This document shows positions 1 to 8,154 of a stretch of 64,000 nt of DNA, piece by piece. Both the position numbers and the translations under genes were made by a program. The notes under the pieces were generated by a model. That model was not told the DNA's origin. It saw only the letters and a list, made by a program, of their open reading frames with translations, and ran no database searches. Within the stretch, counting starts at the first letter, position 1; each line of letters opens with the position of its first letter. Source of the DNA: Lachnotalea sp. AF33-28 (lineage in GTDB: Bacteria; Bacillota; Clostridia; Lachnospirales; Lachnospiraceae); assembly GCF_003477885.1 (NCBI RefSeq), contig NZ_QUEE01000001.1, forward strand, positions 62,001-126,000. The letters are read 5' to 3'.

Positions 1-118
1 TTACCCGGCCTTTCCCAAACTCCTTCTTTACATCAAAGGGGATCTCCACATATGCCCCGTCGATATCCGGGACCTTTTTGATCACGGCATCGAACTCATA
101 AACTTCGCTGCTGCTCAT
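1..118 (-). CDS. DUF1905 domain protein, N-terminal part (runs off left edge)
   Basis: The reading frame starts at ATG 118-116 and stays open to the edge of the window, so only the first 39 residues are present. They read MSSSEVYEFDAVIKKVPDID and continue through GAYVEIPFDVKKEFGKGRV, the beginning of the DUF1905 beta-barrel family, whose function is unknown. The start overlaps the TGA of the upstream DUF3842 gene by four bases (ATGA), so the two are probably translated together. The taa at bases 3-1 is out of frame and does not end this gene. Confidence 0.8.
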   Translation of the reverse strand, partial: MSSSEVYEFDAVIKKVPDIDGAYVEIPFDVKKEFGKGRV

Positions 119-534
119 ATATGCTCCTTTATCAGATCTACCGCCCGGTCCGTCAATTCACCCGCCGTAAGCGTGCCGCTCATCCCAGCCACAAGGATCT
201 CACAGCGGTTCATGGGGATGAGGATCTTTACTGCCCGGCTCTGCCCCACCGCTGCAGCCATAACCGGAGTGACCTCTCCCAGCAGGCTGTCAGCCACCAC
301 GATGCCCACCGGCCCGACAATAATATCCGCATACCGGCATGCCGCAACAACCGGATTCTCGCCGGTTGCCGCATTCTCAGCGCCGCCTTTGATCATGTTG
401 GAAGTGGCAATGCTGTTGGTCCCCACCGCGATGATCTCCTCATCCGGCAGCGAAGCCTTTATTTTTTCAATCAGAAGCTTCCCGATCCGTCCGCCCTGAC
501 CGTCGATTACCAATACTGTCTTATGTTCGCTCAT
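115..534 (-). CDS. DUF3842 family protein
   Basis: This 139-residue protein begins with a glycine-rich, Rossmann-like turn (VIDGQGGRIGK, residues 9-19). It continues with alternating strands and helices (CRYADIIVGPVGIVVADSLLGE) typical of the DUF3842 family of Clostridia. A nucleotide may bind at the glycine loop, but no activity is established. A GAGGAG ribosome-binding site stands seven bases before the ATG. The gene is the first of a two-gene unit with the DUF1905 gene, with a four-base overlap. A weak promoter (TAAAAT at 605-600) lies upstream. Confidence 0.88.
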   Translation of the reverse strand: MSEHKTVLVIDGQGGRIGKLLIEKIKASLPDEEIIAVGTNSIATSNMIKGGAENAATGENPVVAACRYADIIVGPVGIVVADSLLGEVTPVMAAAVGQSRAVKILIPMNRCEILVAGMSGTLTAGELTDRAVDLIKEHI

Positions 535-649
535 GCGCGCTTCTCCTCATTCTGATACAGATATTTGGCGGCATGTCATGTGCCTGGCCGCCTCCCTTTA
601 TTTTAGCATAGAATGGACGCTGCCGCCAGGGGGGCAGATCGCTCAACTA

Positions 650-1630
650 CTATTCGCATTTTCTAAGGCCATCTGCTTCATTGGCTTTGCAGATCCATTG
701 TGTGGACAGATCCATAGCCGCTCTGCAGGCCTGCGTCTGATCCAGGGAATTCAGCATGACAAAATCATGTATGATCGCCTGAAACTGCACGGAGATCACG
801 GGCACTCCGGCCTCCCTAAGTTTCACCGCATAGGCCTCTCCTTCGTCACGCAGCACATCCGCCTGACCGCTTAGGATCATCGCGTCGGGGAGACCCTCCA
901 GCTGGCTCGTATCCGCACGCAGCGGGGATGCAAATATCTGATCTCTGTCCCGGCAGCTTGCGGTGTACTGATCCCAGAACCAGATCATCCCGTCCCTGTA
1001 GAGATAATAGTCTTCGGCAAAGGCGCAGTAAGAGGCGGTATCAAAACATGCATTGGTCACTGGATAGTACAGAAGCTGCTTTTGAATATGAGGCCCCCTT
1101 TTATATTTTGCCATCAGCGTCATAGCGATCGCCAGCTGGCCCCCGGCGCTGTCCCCGGCCACCGTCAGCGTATCCGGATTCATCGAGAAGCCTGCCCGGG
1201 CTGCAAGTTCCTGCACCATGCACAAGACGGAGTAGCACTGCTCGATGGCAATGGGATATCTGGCCTCCGGAGCGCGGGAATACTCAGGGAATATCACGAT
1301 GCACCCTGTCCTTGCGGCCAGCTCCCTGACCAGTTTTTCATGGGTATGAAAGCTTCCGAATACCCATCCGGCTCCGTGGATGTAAAAAATCACATTCGCC
1401 GGGCTGCATACCTGCTCCGGTATCACCGTATATACAGAAACCGCACCCCATCTGCCGGTCATCACCGAAGTGCATTCTATCCGCGCCGGATAAAGAAAAG
1501 CCGGCGCGTTCTGGGTCTCTTCCAGGATTTCCCTCCCCTTAGCCGGGGGAAGCTGATAAATTCTCGGGCACTTCATGCTCTCATTGCTGACAGCCTCCGC
1601 CGCCTTTTCCAACTGTACCGCTCGTTTCAT
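650..1630 (-). CDS. alpha/beta hydrolase, hormone-sensitive lipase family esterase
   Basis: This 326-residue cytoplasmic enzyme carries the marks of alpha/beta hydrolase fold-3 (bacterial HSL, type IV) carboxylesterases. The oxyanion-hole motif is HGAGW (85-89; the family norm is HGGG). The nucleophile elbow is GDSAGG with Ser161, and Asp258 (ADVLRDE) and His288 (IHDF) complete the triad. Pro-Glu-Tyr-Arg-type elements (FPEYSRAPEARYP) between motif and elbow are also typical. No signal peptide is present. The start is fixed by AGGAGA six bases upstream. The substrate is unknown; family members cleave short-chain acyl esters. About 280 bases of structured non-coding DNA precede it. Confidence 0.9.
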   Translation of the reverse strand: MKRAVQLEKAAEAVSNESMKCPRIYQLPPAKGREILEETQNAPAFLYPARIECTSVMTGRWGAVSVYTVIPEQVCSPANVIFYIHGAGWVFGSFHTHEKLVRELAARTGCIVIFPEYSRAPEARYPIAIEQCYSVLCMVQELAARAGFSMNPDTLTVAGDSAGGQLAIAMTLMAKYKRGPHIQKQLLYYPVTNACFDTASYCAFAEDYYLYRDGMIWFWDQYTASCRDRDQIFASPLRADTSQLEGLPDAMILSGQADVLRDEGEAYAVKLREAGVPVISVQFQAIIHDFVMLNSLDQTQACRAAMDLSTQWICKANEADGLRKCE

Positions 1631-1639
1631 ATAGTCTCC

Positions 1640-1906
1640 TTTTATGATCTTTATGCTCTATCATATGCGGCGGTACAACTTTTCCGTTCAAACAGGATCA
1701 AATGTTTCGATCGCCTTATCTTAGCCGGGGGAGAATCTCCCCCAGGACCTCTGCCGCACGGTTGAGCTACCTCGCCAACTGCGTGCTCCTGCCTTACAGA
1801 CGCGCCAGGGCCACCAGGCATCTGTGGGAACAGTACCGTGCGGCAGGCCCATCGGTTGGCTCGGGGGCAGATTTGAACAAAGGCTGTCTCATCAGTTTGA
1901 GACACC
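1640..1906 (-). other. structured intergenic region, candidate cis-regulatory RNA
   Basis: This gap between the dehydrogenase stop and the esterase start is packed with inverted repeats. CTGCCGCACGGT (1751-1762) pairs perfectly with ACCGTGCGGCAG (1835-1846). ACAGACGC (1796-1803) pairs with GCATCTGT (1818-1825), its one non-canonical pair being G-U if the minus strand is transcribed and C-A if the plus strand is. CCTGCC (1788-1793) pairs with GGCAGG (1842-1847), which excludes the 12-bp pairing. There are also hairpins at 1727-1743 (GGGGGAG/CTCCCCC) and 1885-1904 (TGTCTCA/TGAGACA). I cannot match it to a named riboswitch class. It could also be a repeat element. Confidence 0.4.
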
Positions 1907-1909
1907 GGG

Positions 1910-3076
1910 CTATAGGCTTTCTTTAAAAATATCCACGATTTCCACACGATTAAGCGCCTTGTAACCGCCGTCCATCAGAAGGGTGGCATCGGCCAGACCC
2001 TCCACCATATCTTCGTCTGCTCCCAGCTCGCGGATATTCGTGACAAGGCCCAGTTCCTTCATCCAGCACTCCATGGCGGTAAGGCCCTCGCGGGCGATCG
2101 CTTCATCCGTTTTGCCGGCGGCATCCACATTCCATACATTCACTGCAAAACGACGGAATTTCGCAAGGCCATAGGGCAGAATATGCCGGTAGTAGGGCAG
2201 TGATACGGCGGCCAGCGTCATGCCATGTGTGGCGTCGGTATACGCGCCCACCGCCTGGCCCAGCATGTGAACCATCCAGTCGGTGCTCTTGCCCTGGGCG
2301 ATCAGAGTGTTCAGCGCCCAGGTCGCCGTCCACATGAGGTTGCTGCGGGCCTCGTAATCGGCAGGGTCTTTAACCGCGATGCGGCTGGCATGGAGCACCG
2401 AACGCATCAGCCCCTCGGCAATGTAATCTGAGGTGTTGTCGTCCTCACCGGAGAAGTACTGCTCGCAGATGTGGTTGAAGATGTCATAAATTCCGGACAC
2501 CATCTGATATCTGGGCAGCGTGAAGGTGAAACGTGGGTTGAGGATGGAAAACTTCGGGAAGACCTCTGTGCCGAAAACATGACCGATTTTACGCTTCTGC
2601 CCGTGGTTGGTAATCACCGCGCCGCCGTTCATCTCGCTTCCGGTGCCCACCATCGTTAGCACGCAGCCCACCGGTACAATCTCGCAAGTAGGTTCTTCAA
2701 AGTGCAGATAATATTTCACCCACGGGTCCTCTTCGCAGTGGACAGACACCGAAACCGCCTTGGCGTAATCGCACACCGAACCGCCGCCCACGGCGAGGAT
2801 CAAATCCGCCTTGCAGGACCGTGCCCGCTGCACACCCTGGTACAGCTTTTCCACCGTGGGGTTAGGCATGACGCCGGGATCCTCGGTGACAGACTTGCCG
2901 CACTCCCGCAGCACAGCCAGAACCTGATCATAAATACCGTTTTTCTTAATAGAACCGCCGCCATAGCACAGCAGCACGCTGGGCCCGTATTGCTCCAATT
3001 CCTGTTTGAGATGGGCCATGGCGTCCTCGCCAAAATGCAGGCGGGTGGGGTTGCAATAACTAAAATTTCCAAGCAT
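1910..3076 (-). CDS. iron-containing alcohol dehydrogenase, YqhD/BDH type
   Basis: At 388 residues it matches the length of NADPH-dependent aldehyde/butanol dehydrogenases of the YqhD group. A GGGS nucleotide-binding segment (VGGGSVCDYAKA, about 96-107) is followed by four probable metal ligands: Asp198 and His202 (SGIYDIFNHICEQY), His270 (DWMVHMLGQ) and His284 (THGMTLA). It probably reduces aldehydes to alcohols in the cytoplasm. I chose ATG 3076 because AGGAG at 3089-3085 is eight bases away; the GTG at 3085 and ATG at 3082 are too close to it. It follows the flavodoxin genes on the same strand and may belong to the LysR-linked redox cluster. Confidence 0.92.
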   Translation of the reverse strand: MLGNFSYCNPTRLHFGEDAMAHLKQELEQYGPSVLLCYGGGSIKKNGIYDQVLAVLRECGKSVTEDPGVMPNPTVEKLYQGVQRARSCKADLILAVGGGSVCDYAKAVSVSVHCEEDPWVKYYLHFEEPTCEIVPVGCVLTMVGTGSEMNGGAVITNHGQKRKIGHVFGTEVFPKFSILNPRFTFTLPRYQMVSGIYDIFNHICEQYFSGEDDNTSDYIAEGLMRSVLHASRIAVKDPADYEARSNLMWTATWALNTLIAQGKSTDWMVHMLGQAVGAYTDATHGMTLAAVSLPYYRHILPYGLAKFRRFAVNVWNVDAAGKTDEAIAREGLTAMECWMKELGLVTNIRELGADEDMVEGLADATLLMDGGYKALNRVEIVDIFKESL

Positions 3077-3192
3077 TTTCATCACTCCTATATTTATTCA
3101 ATGTTTTCCGGTTTAATCCGGGATTTATTTTACTGATCGTAAGCAGAGTAAAACGTCCATATCCTCCAGCTTGAAATGATTGATACATGTAA

Positions 3193-4293
3193 TTATTCCC
3201 CCATCGAGAAGGTGACAGTTACATCGCCGTTTCCAAGGGCTTCCTCCCATCCGTTCAAATCTTCAATCCTGCCAAGGCGAGTATAACTCCAGGAATTGGA
3301 ACCATAAAAGATGACGACCTGGTTCCCTTGATATAGCACAATATCCCCCGCCTGAGTGGTGGTCTGACTGTTGCTGGTGGGAAGGCTTAGTCCCAAAGGG
3401 CCCACTTTCTCAAAACTGGAATAATCGCTCATCTGGATAACCACCGGAGCCTCGCGCATCATTTCGGTCAAAGCCTCTGCGGCATCGTTGTTTTCCGGAG
3501 TCGCAGTGAAAGTCTGCCCATCCACCTGGACAGTCCATTTCATCTGAGCCGCCTCCTTTTCTGTTGATTCTGACTGTGGGGACGTGGGCGCAGAAGGCTG
3601 GACTCTGGAAGACTCCTTGTCAGGCAGCGAGTCCGGCTGCCTGTTTTCCACCGGCAGGTTAAGGCTTTTGATCCATTCCTCTATTTCTGCCTGGGAACTT
3701 CCGTCCGCAAAACGCCGGCCGGGCAGCCAGTCGGCATCGGCCGCCAGGCCCTGGATATTTGTGCTGCTGGAACCGATCCCGCTGCTGCCGGAGGTACAGA
3801 AGGGAACAATGATTTTCCCACTAAAATCATAGCTCTCCAAAAAAGTGCTGATGATACGAGGGGCCTGGCCGTTCCAGATGGGGTAGCCCAAAAACAGGAT
3901 GCCGCAGTCCTCCATTTTCCCCACCTCACCGGAAATTGCAGGCCGGGCGCTGGGGTCATTCTGCTCCGCCTGGGAACGGCTGGAGGGATCGCTGTAGTCT
4001 AAATCTTCTAAAGTATATGGGGTTTCCGGCACGATCTCATAGAGGTCGGCATCTAAAACATCCGCCACACCCTCGGCAAGCGTCCGGGTAGTGCCGGTGG
4101 CAGAAAAATAAGCCACCAACATTTTGCCACTCTCTTTACTGTCCATCGTTTCCGAGCCGGAAGACGCCGAAACCGTTTCCTTAGAAGAGGGAAAATTTGC
4201 GTTTCCCGTCTCTGCCGGAGCGGATGGGGTTTTGCAGCCAGAAGTGGCCAGTATACAAATAGCTGATAAAATGAGTGCTGCAAATTTTTTCAC
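3193..4293 (-). CDS. lipoprotein with flavodoxin and cyclophilin-like domains
   Basis: This protein of 366 residues starts at GTG 4293, fixed by AGGAGG seven bases upstream. A lipoprotein signal ends at Cys20 (ATSGC), so it should be anchored outside the membrane. A flavodoxin domain follows (about 57-215; KMLVAYFSATGTTRTLAEG is the FMN phosphate loop). After a Ser/Pro/Glu linker comes a cyclophilin-like domain (about 250-365; WTVQVDGQTF to VTVTFSM). This pairing is seen in Clostridia and suggests an extracytoplasmic flavin electron carrier. It is 31 bases from the next flavodoxin gene, so they are probably cotranscribed. The redox partner is unknown. Confidence 0.88.
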   Translation of the reverse strand: MKKFAALILSAICILATSGCKTPSAPAETGNANFPSSKETVSASSGSETMDSKESGKMLVAYFSATGTTRTLAEGVADVLDADLYEIVPETPYTLEDLDYSDPSSRSQAEQNDPSARPAISGEVGKMEDCGILFLGYPIWNGQAPRIISTFLESYDFSGKIIVPFCTSGSSGIGSSSTNIQGLAADADWLPGRRFADGSSQAEIEEWIKSLNLPVENRQPDSLPDKESSRVQPSAPTSPQSESTEKEAAQMKWTVQVDGQTFTATPENNDAAEALTEMMREAPVVIQMSDYSSFEKVGPLGLSLPTSNSQTTTQAGDIVLYQGNQVVIFYGSNSWSYTRLGRIEDLNGWEEALGNGDVTVTFSMGE

Positions 4294-4323
4294 AGCCGCA
4301 CCTCCTTGTGACTTTTAAACGGA

Positions 4324-4866
4324 TTACTGAATTGCTTTTCCCATCTCACAGGCTTTTCGGAGCGCAGGGTGCCCAGCGATTTCGCCGGGATCGTTCACGC
4401 CGCCTGCAAACACCGTACCGGCTAACCGGGCGCGCTCAAAGCAGGCAATCCAGCCTTCCAAACCGCTGACCGCGCGGCCGTCCACACCTTCTTCATCCTC
4501 CGCAGCGGCAGACAGCATGTAAATATCCCGAAAAGCATAGTCCGAACCGAACAGGGAGTTGGCACGGTCAAGCAGCGTTTTCATCTGCCCGGACATTTCG
4601 TAGTAGTAGATGGGCGTGGCAAAGACAATCACATCCGCATCGTGCATCTGCCGGACGATTTCCACCGCATCATCCCGGATGATACAGCTGCCGTTTTTTT
4701 GGCAGGCAAAACACCCTGTACAAAAGCCAATGGTTTTCTTTCGCAGGCTGACCTTCTGCACCGTATGCCCGGCCTCCATGGCGCCTTTTGCAAAAGCGTC
4801 CGCGAGAGCCTCCGAATTGCTGTTTTTCCGTAGGCTGGTCGATAGAACCAAAATAAGTTTGCTCAT
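4324..4866 (-). CDS. flavodoxin family NAD(P)H:FMN oxidoreductase
   Basis: This 180-residue protein of the NADPH-dependent FMN reductase/flavodoxin-2 group has an N-terminal phosphate-binding loop (LSTSLRKNSNSEAL). A cysteine pair motif (FCTGCFACQKNGSC) resembles the cluster-binding segment of iron-sulfur flavoproteins. TPIYYYEMSGQMK is the characteristic flavin-contact motif. The C-terminus is shorter than in full iron-sulfur flavoproteins. A strong AAGGAGA lies seven bases before the ATG. It sits between the DUF3737 gene and the lipoprotein flavodoxin gene, which suggests a shared role in electron transfer or detoxification of oxidised substrates. Confidence 0.88.
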   Translation of the reverse strand: MSKLILVLSTSLRKNSNSEALADAFAKGAMEAGHTVQKVSLRKKTIGFCTGCFACQKNGSCIIRDDAVEIVRQMHDADVIVFATPIYYYEMSGQMKTLLDRANSLFGSDYAFRDIYMLSAAAEDEEGVDGRAVSGLEGWIACFERARLAGTVFAGGVNDPGEIAGHPALRKACEMGKAIQ

Positions 4867-4914
4867 AACAATATCTCCTTTTCTATGTTTAGTTAAGTGG
4901 TCAAATCGAAACCT

Positions 4915-5793
4915 TTATGCACAGGCGCAGTCACAAACCGCTTCTTTTTCCCCCTGCTGCCCATTCATCACGATCTCAGCTTTTGCGTTCTCATCATCCA
5001 GGATGATTTCGCCCACGCTGGGAACGGTGATGCGGCCCGCATAGGGATTCTTGATGCTGATGACCGGGGTGGTAACAGTTGCCTGCACCCCGCTTTTTTC
5101 AAAAGCGAAATCCGCCCCTTCCATCTCGCAGTCGATGAGCTTTAAGTTTTTGCAGTAGCACAGCGGCTGTGTGCCGATGATCCTGCAGTGCTCAAAAGTG
5201 ACATTTTCGCAGTACCAGGCCAGGTATTCGCCCTTCACGGTGCTGTTTCTGACCACGATGTTTTTGGCGTGCCAGAAGGCGTCCTTAGTGTCGAACACAC
5301 AGTCTTCAAACACCGAGTCCTCGATGTACTGGAAGGAGTATTTCCCCTCCATCCGCACGTTTTTAAAGTGCAGATTATCAGAGCGCATCATAAAATATTC
5401 ACTCTGGGCTGTACAGTCTTCCATTTCAATGCCCCGCACCGACCAGCCAAATTCCGGAGAGATAATGTCGCATCCACGCATTTTCACATTGCTGCATTCC
5501 CGCAGCGCCTTGATTCCGTGCAGCTTGGTGTCGTTGATTTCAATCCGGTCCGAATACCACAGGGCGGCCCGGCAGAGCTTAGTCAGCTCCGAATCGCGGA
5601 TTTGAAGCCCATGGCCGTGCCAGAAGGGATACCGCAGATTAAAGAAGCAGTGGTCTGCAGCGATGTCCTCGCACTCTTTGAAGGCGCTCTCCCCATCGGC
5701 GGGGCCGTCAAAGGAGCAGTTTTTTATCATTAAGCCCTTCCTGCCGTACAGGGCACGCTCCATATCAAATGTCTTTTTTTCAATGAACTCCAT
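4915..5793 (-). CDS. DUF3737 family right-handed beta-helix protein
   Basis: This 292-residue protein consists of repeated short strands (for example NLHFKNVRMEG, NIVVRNSTVKG, NVTFEHCRIIG). They give the regular CxF/N ladder of a pectate-lyase-like beta-helix and match DUF3737. Its function is not known. ATG 5793 is preferred: AGGAGG (5806-5801) is seven bases away, against four for ATG 5796. The frame also stays open upstream through a tandem repeat (5811-5924), but that stretch is repeat-derived. Its start lies inside the 3' end of the small upstream gene (stop at 5780), so translational coupling is likely. Confidence 0.85.
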   Translation of the reverse strand: MEFIEKKTFDMERALYGRKGLMIKNCSFDGPADGESAFKECEDIAADHCFFNLRYPFWHGHGLQIRDSELTKLCRAALWYSDRIEINDTKLHGIKALRECSNVKMRGCDIISPEFGWSVRGIEMEDCTAQSEYFMMRSDNLHFKNVRMEGKYSFQYIEDSVFEDCVFDTKDAFWHAKNIVVRNSTVKGEYLAWYCENVTFEHCRIIGTQPLCYCKNLKLIDCEMEGADFAFEKSGVQATVTTPVISIKNPYAGRITVPSVGEIILDDENAKAEIVMNGQQGEKEAVCDCACA

Positions 5794-6154
5794 CATTTTT
5801 CCTCCTACTTTTCCTGTCACTAACCGCAGATTGATGACCTGCGCACACTTCAGTGTGCTTCCACTTTTTCCTGTCACCAACCGCAGGTTGATGACCTGCG
5901 CACACTTCAGTGTGCTTCCACTTCTTGCTCAGTTGATAAACCAGATAATCCAAACAGTCGATTTTCTTTTCCTCCCTGTGCACTTTTTCGAGAAGATGAT
6001 CCCTGTGCACAGACAAGAGATTCCTCTGTTGCTGCATACTTCCGCTTTTTTCAAAGGAAAGAAAGCGTTCTATCGTCTCTAAGTCACATCCGGCGTCCTT
6101 CAGATTCTGGATAATCGCCTGGGCAGAAAGATTTTCAGGCATATTTTCGTCCAT
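5780..6154 (-). CDS. small MerR-like helical protein with repeat-encoded tail
   Basis: The first 76 residues (LKDAGCDLETIERFLSFEK, then helices ending YLVYQLSKK) resemble the helical part following the DNA-binding domain of MerR regulators; the winged helix itself is absent. The rest is encoded by two in-frame 57-base repeats, giving two 19-residue units (KKWKHTEVCAGHQPAVGDR and the same with three changes), and by the start region of the DUF3737 gene. GGAG five bases before ATG 6154 and a promoter at 6254-6282 support expression. It is probably a regulator or modulator of the operon. Function is not established. Confidence 0.65.
   Translation of the reverse strand: MDENMPENLSAQAIIQNLKDAGCDLETIERFLSFEKSGSMQQQRNLLSVHRDHLLEKVHREEKKIDCLDYLVYQLSKKWKHTEVCAGHQPAVGDRKKWKHTEVCAGHQSAVSDRKSRRKNDGVH
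5811..5924. repeat. tandem pair of the dispersed 57-bp hairpin repeat
   Basis: Two head-to-tail units, 5811-5867 and 5868-5924, differ at three bases. Each holds two small palindromes, GCAGGT-tgatg-ACCTGC (GCAGAT in unit 1) and GCACAC-ttca-GTGTGC. Relatives lie at 12481-12538, 36848-36895 and 47703-47751. The unit length, a multiple of three, lets the 5780-6154 frame read through both. Confidence 0.9.
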
Positions 6155-6253
6155 ATTTCTCCGCTCACTTTTTCTTTATTTTGTTGGACTGATTCGTACA
6201 TCCTTATTGCTCCGGCCTGCCGGCAGAAAGTGTTTTTGTCTTTTTTCGGTTTT

Positions 6254-6282
6254 AGTATATCTCCGGTTCTCTTATATAGCAA
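6254..6282 (-). promoter_or_regulatory. promoter of the flavodoxin/DUF3737 cluster
   Basis: TTGCTA (6282-6277) and TATACT (6259-6254) are separated by 17 bases on the minus strand, about 100 bases before ATG 6154. The site faces the LysR gene promoter, a usual layout for LysR-regulated targets. Confidence 0.6.
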
Positions 6283-6309
6283 ATACTTATTTATTATTGC
6301 TTTGTATAG

Positions 6310-6338
6310 TTGTATCCTATAAATGTTTCTGATATAAT
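6310..6338 (+). promoter_or_regulatory. promoter of the LysR regulator gene
   Basis: TTGTAT (6310-6315), a 17-base spacer and a perfect TATAAT (6333-6338) precede the LysR gene start by about 60 bases. The 27 bases between this and the divergent promoter are AT-rich and are the likely place for a LysR operator. Confidence 0.65.
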
Positions 6339-6399
6339 TAGGCCAGTAATAAAGTGTAGTTATTTGGTATTCGGGGTACGAATACTAGGAGGTGTTTTA

Positions 6400-7305
6400 A
6401 TGGAGCTGCGCGTTTTACAATATTTTTTGGCGGTGGCAAGGGAGCAGAGCATTTCAGCGGCGGCGGAGTCCCTGCATCTTACACAGCCAACGCTTTCCAC
6501 ACAGCTGAAGGCTATGGAGGACGAACTGGGCAAACAGCTTTTAATCAGAGGGACGAAAGGTTCCCGCAAGGTGACCTTGACCGAAGAGGGTATGATCCTT
6601 CGCAAGCGGGCGGAAGAAATCCTCCAGCTGGTAAAAAAAACGGAGGAAGAGGTAACCCAGTCTGATGAAACGATTGCGGGAAATGTTTTTATCGGAGCCG
6701 GGGAAACAGATGGGATACGCTTTCTGATAAAGGCCCAGCATGCTCTGCAGCAGAAATATCCTCTAGTTTATTTTCACATCCAGAGCGGGGACCGCAAAGA
6801 CATACTGGAATCTTTGGATCGGGGGCTTTGCGATTTTGGACTTATACTGGGGGAAGCGGATACCTCGAAATATGATTATCTGGATATTCCCAGTCAGGAT
6901 ACCTGGGGAGTTTTGATGCGCCAGGACTCGCCGTTAGCGGATAAAGAAGTGATTAAGCCGGAAGATCTGTGGGATAAGCCGCTCATTCTGTCCCGCCAGG
7001 AATGTTTAGAAGGCATTCTTTTGCCCTGGCTGGGAAAAGAACGGGGGCAGATCAGGAAAGTCGCCACTTATAGCCTTCTGTTTAACGCTTCCCTGATGGT
7101 TGAGGAGGGGCTGGGGTACGCCGTTTGTCTGGACAAAATTATCAACACCAGCGGCGAAAGCAAGTTGTGTTTTCGGCCGCTGTCCCCCAAAGTGGATATG
7201 AAAATGCATGTTATTTGGAAAAAGTATCAGGTATTTTCTAAAGCAGCAGATAAATATCTGCAGCAGCTGCGGCAGTCTTTAGAGCAAAACTTGATCTTCC
7301 CCTAA
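6400..7305 (+). CDS. LysR family transcriptional regulator
   Basis: This is a 301-residue LysR-type regulator. The N-terminal winged helix-turn-helix (MELRVLQYFLAVAREQSIS, then AAAESLHLTQPTLSTQLKAM) is followed by the linker helix and a two-lobed effector domain from about residue 90. ATG 6400 is fixed by AGGAGG (6387-6392) eight bases upstream. It is divergent from the small MerR-like, DUF3737, flavodoxin and dehydrogenase genes and is their probable regulator. Its inducer is unknown. Its last 27 bases overlap the 3' end of the convergent macrodomain gene. Confidence 0.92.
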   Translation: MELRVLQYFLAVAREQSISAAAESLHLTQPTLSTQLKAMEDELGKQLLIRGTKGSRKVTLTEEGMILRKRAEEILQLVKKTEEEVTQSDETIAGNVFIGAGETDGIRFLIKAQHALQQKYPLVYFHIQSGDRKDILESLDRGLCDFGLILGEADTSKYDYLDIPSQDTWGVLMRQDSPLADKEVIKPEDLWDKPLILSRQECLEGILLPWLGKERGQIRKVATYSLLFNASLMVEEGLGYAVCLDKIINTSGESKLCFRPLSPKVDMKMHVIWKKYQVFSKAADKYLQQLRQSLEQNLIFP

Positions 7306-8076
7306 CAATCTGCGGTAAATCTCCAGATCAATATCTTTATAAACATTAAAAACAACCCGTTGTATCCGATTATCTGTCTGTAGAAATTCTTTGACTGTTA
7401 TCACGGCGATTTCAGCTGCCTCTTCATTTGGGAAGTGGAATTCGCCAGTTGAGATACAGCAAAAAGCGATACTTTTTAACCCATTGTCAGCCGCCAGTTT
7501 CAAACAGGAACGATAGCAGGAGGCCAGCAGTTCCCGATCTTGCCTCGTAACCCTGCCGCGAATAATCGGGCCTACCGTATGCAGAATATATCGGCAGGGC
7601 AGATTGTAAGCCGGCGTAATTTTTGCCCGCCCGGTGGGTTCGTCATGCCCCTGTGCTCTCATGATTTCGCTGCACTTTAAGCGCAATTCTATCCCGCTCT
7701 TTGAATGCACAATATTATCCGCACAGTTGTGAAGGGGGCAGAAACAACCCAAAAGTGCGGAATTGGCCGGATTCACTATGGAATCTATCCTCAGGCTCGT
7801 CATATCTCCCTGCCAGAGAATCATCCTGTCATCCATTTTCAGCGGTGATAAGTGATTCACATCTGTAATGCCCGCTGATTTATTTTCTGCAGTCAGATAA
7901 TCATCCTGAATTTCAAGGAACTCCGGGCTGACAGGCGCAGGCGGCCGAACATTCATCAGGCTGCGCAGCAGATCTTTTTGGCCCTGCACACCGTCAGGTA
8001 TCTGCACAGCCGAGTATTCATCTTTTTCCGACAGCAGATACTGAATCATCCATATTCTCTGCTCATCATGTGTCAT
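7279..8076 (-). CDS. zinc-type macrodomain protein-ADP-ribose hydrolase
   Basis: This protein of 265 residues has an N-terminal helical extension of about 80 residues followed by a macrodomain. The ADP-ribose loop is QGDMTSLRIDSIVNPANSAL (89-108). The next segment, GCFCPLHNCADNIVH, has Cys/His residues (C113, H116, C118) placed as in the zinc-containing macrodomains linked to SirTM sirtuins. These hydrolyse ADP-ribose from the SirTM-modified protein. The second phosphate loop is ISTGEFHFP. The gene follows the SirTM gene by 78 bases on the same strand, so the pair could write and erase the mark. No lipoate ligase or GcvH-like gene is adjacent. Confidence 0.9.
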   Translation of the reverse strand: MTHDEQRIWMIQYLLSEKDEYSAVQIPDGVQGQKDLLRSLMNVRPPAPVSPEFLEIQDDYLTAENKSAGITDVNHLSPLKMDDRMILWQGDMTSLRIDSIVNPANSALLGCFCPLHNCADNIVHSKSGIELRLKCSEIMRAQGHDEPTGRAKITPAYNLPCRYILHTVGPIIRGRVTRQDRELLASCYRSCLKLAADNGLKSIAFCCISTGEFHFPNEEAAEIAVITVKEFLQTDNRIQRVVFNVYKDIDLEIYRRLLGEDQVLL

Positions 8077-8154
8077 AATTCTACTCCTTTCCCTCCGCCG
8101 GCAGTGTTCGTATAAGACAGCGGCGTGTTTCTTCCTGTGTGGTCCTCTCCTCTG

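Noticed and set aside
1850..1906. GTTCAAATC on the minus strand resembling a tRNA T-loop
   Set aside because: The flanking five bases do not pair and no acceptor or anticodon arms can be formed.
1651..1947. Minus-strand frame of 98 codons between dehydrogenase and esterase
   Set aside because: It reads through the structured inverted repeats and into the dehydrogenase end; no family features or start signal.
5811..5924. Tandem palindromic units looked at as a possible CRISPR array
   Set aside because: The two units are directly adjacent with no unique spacers, and no cas gene is near.
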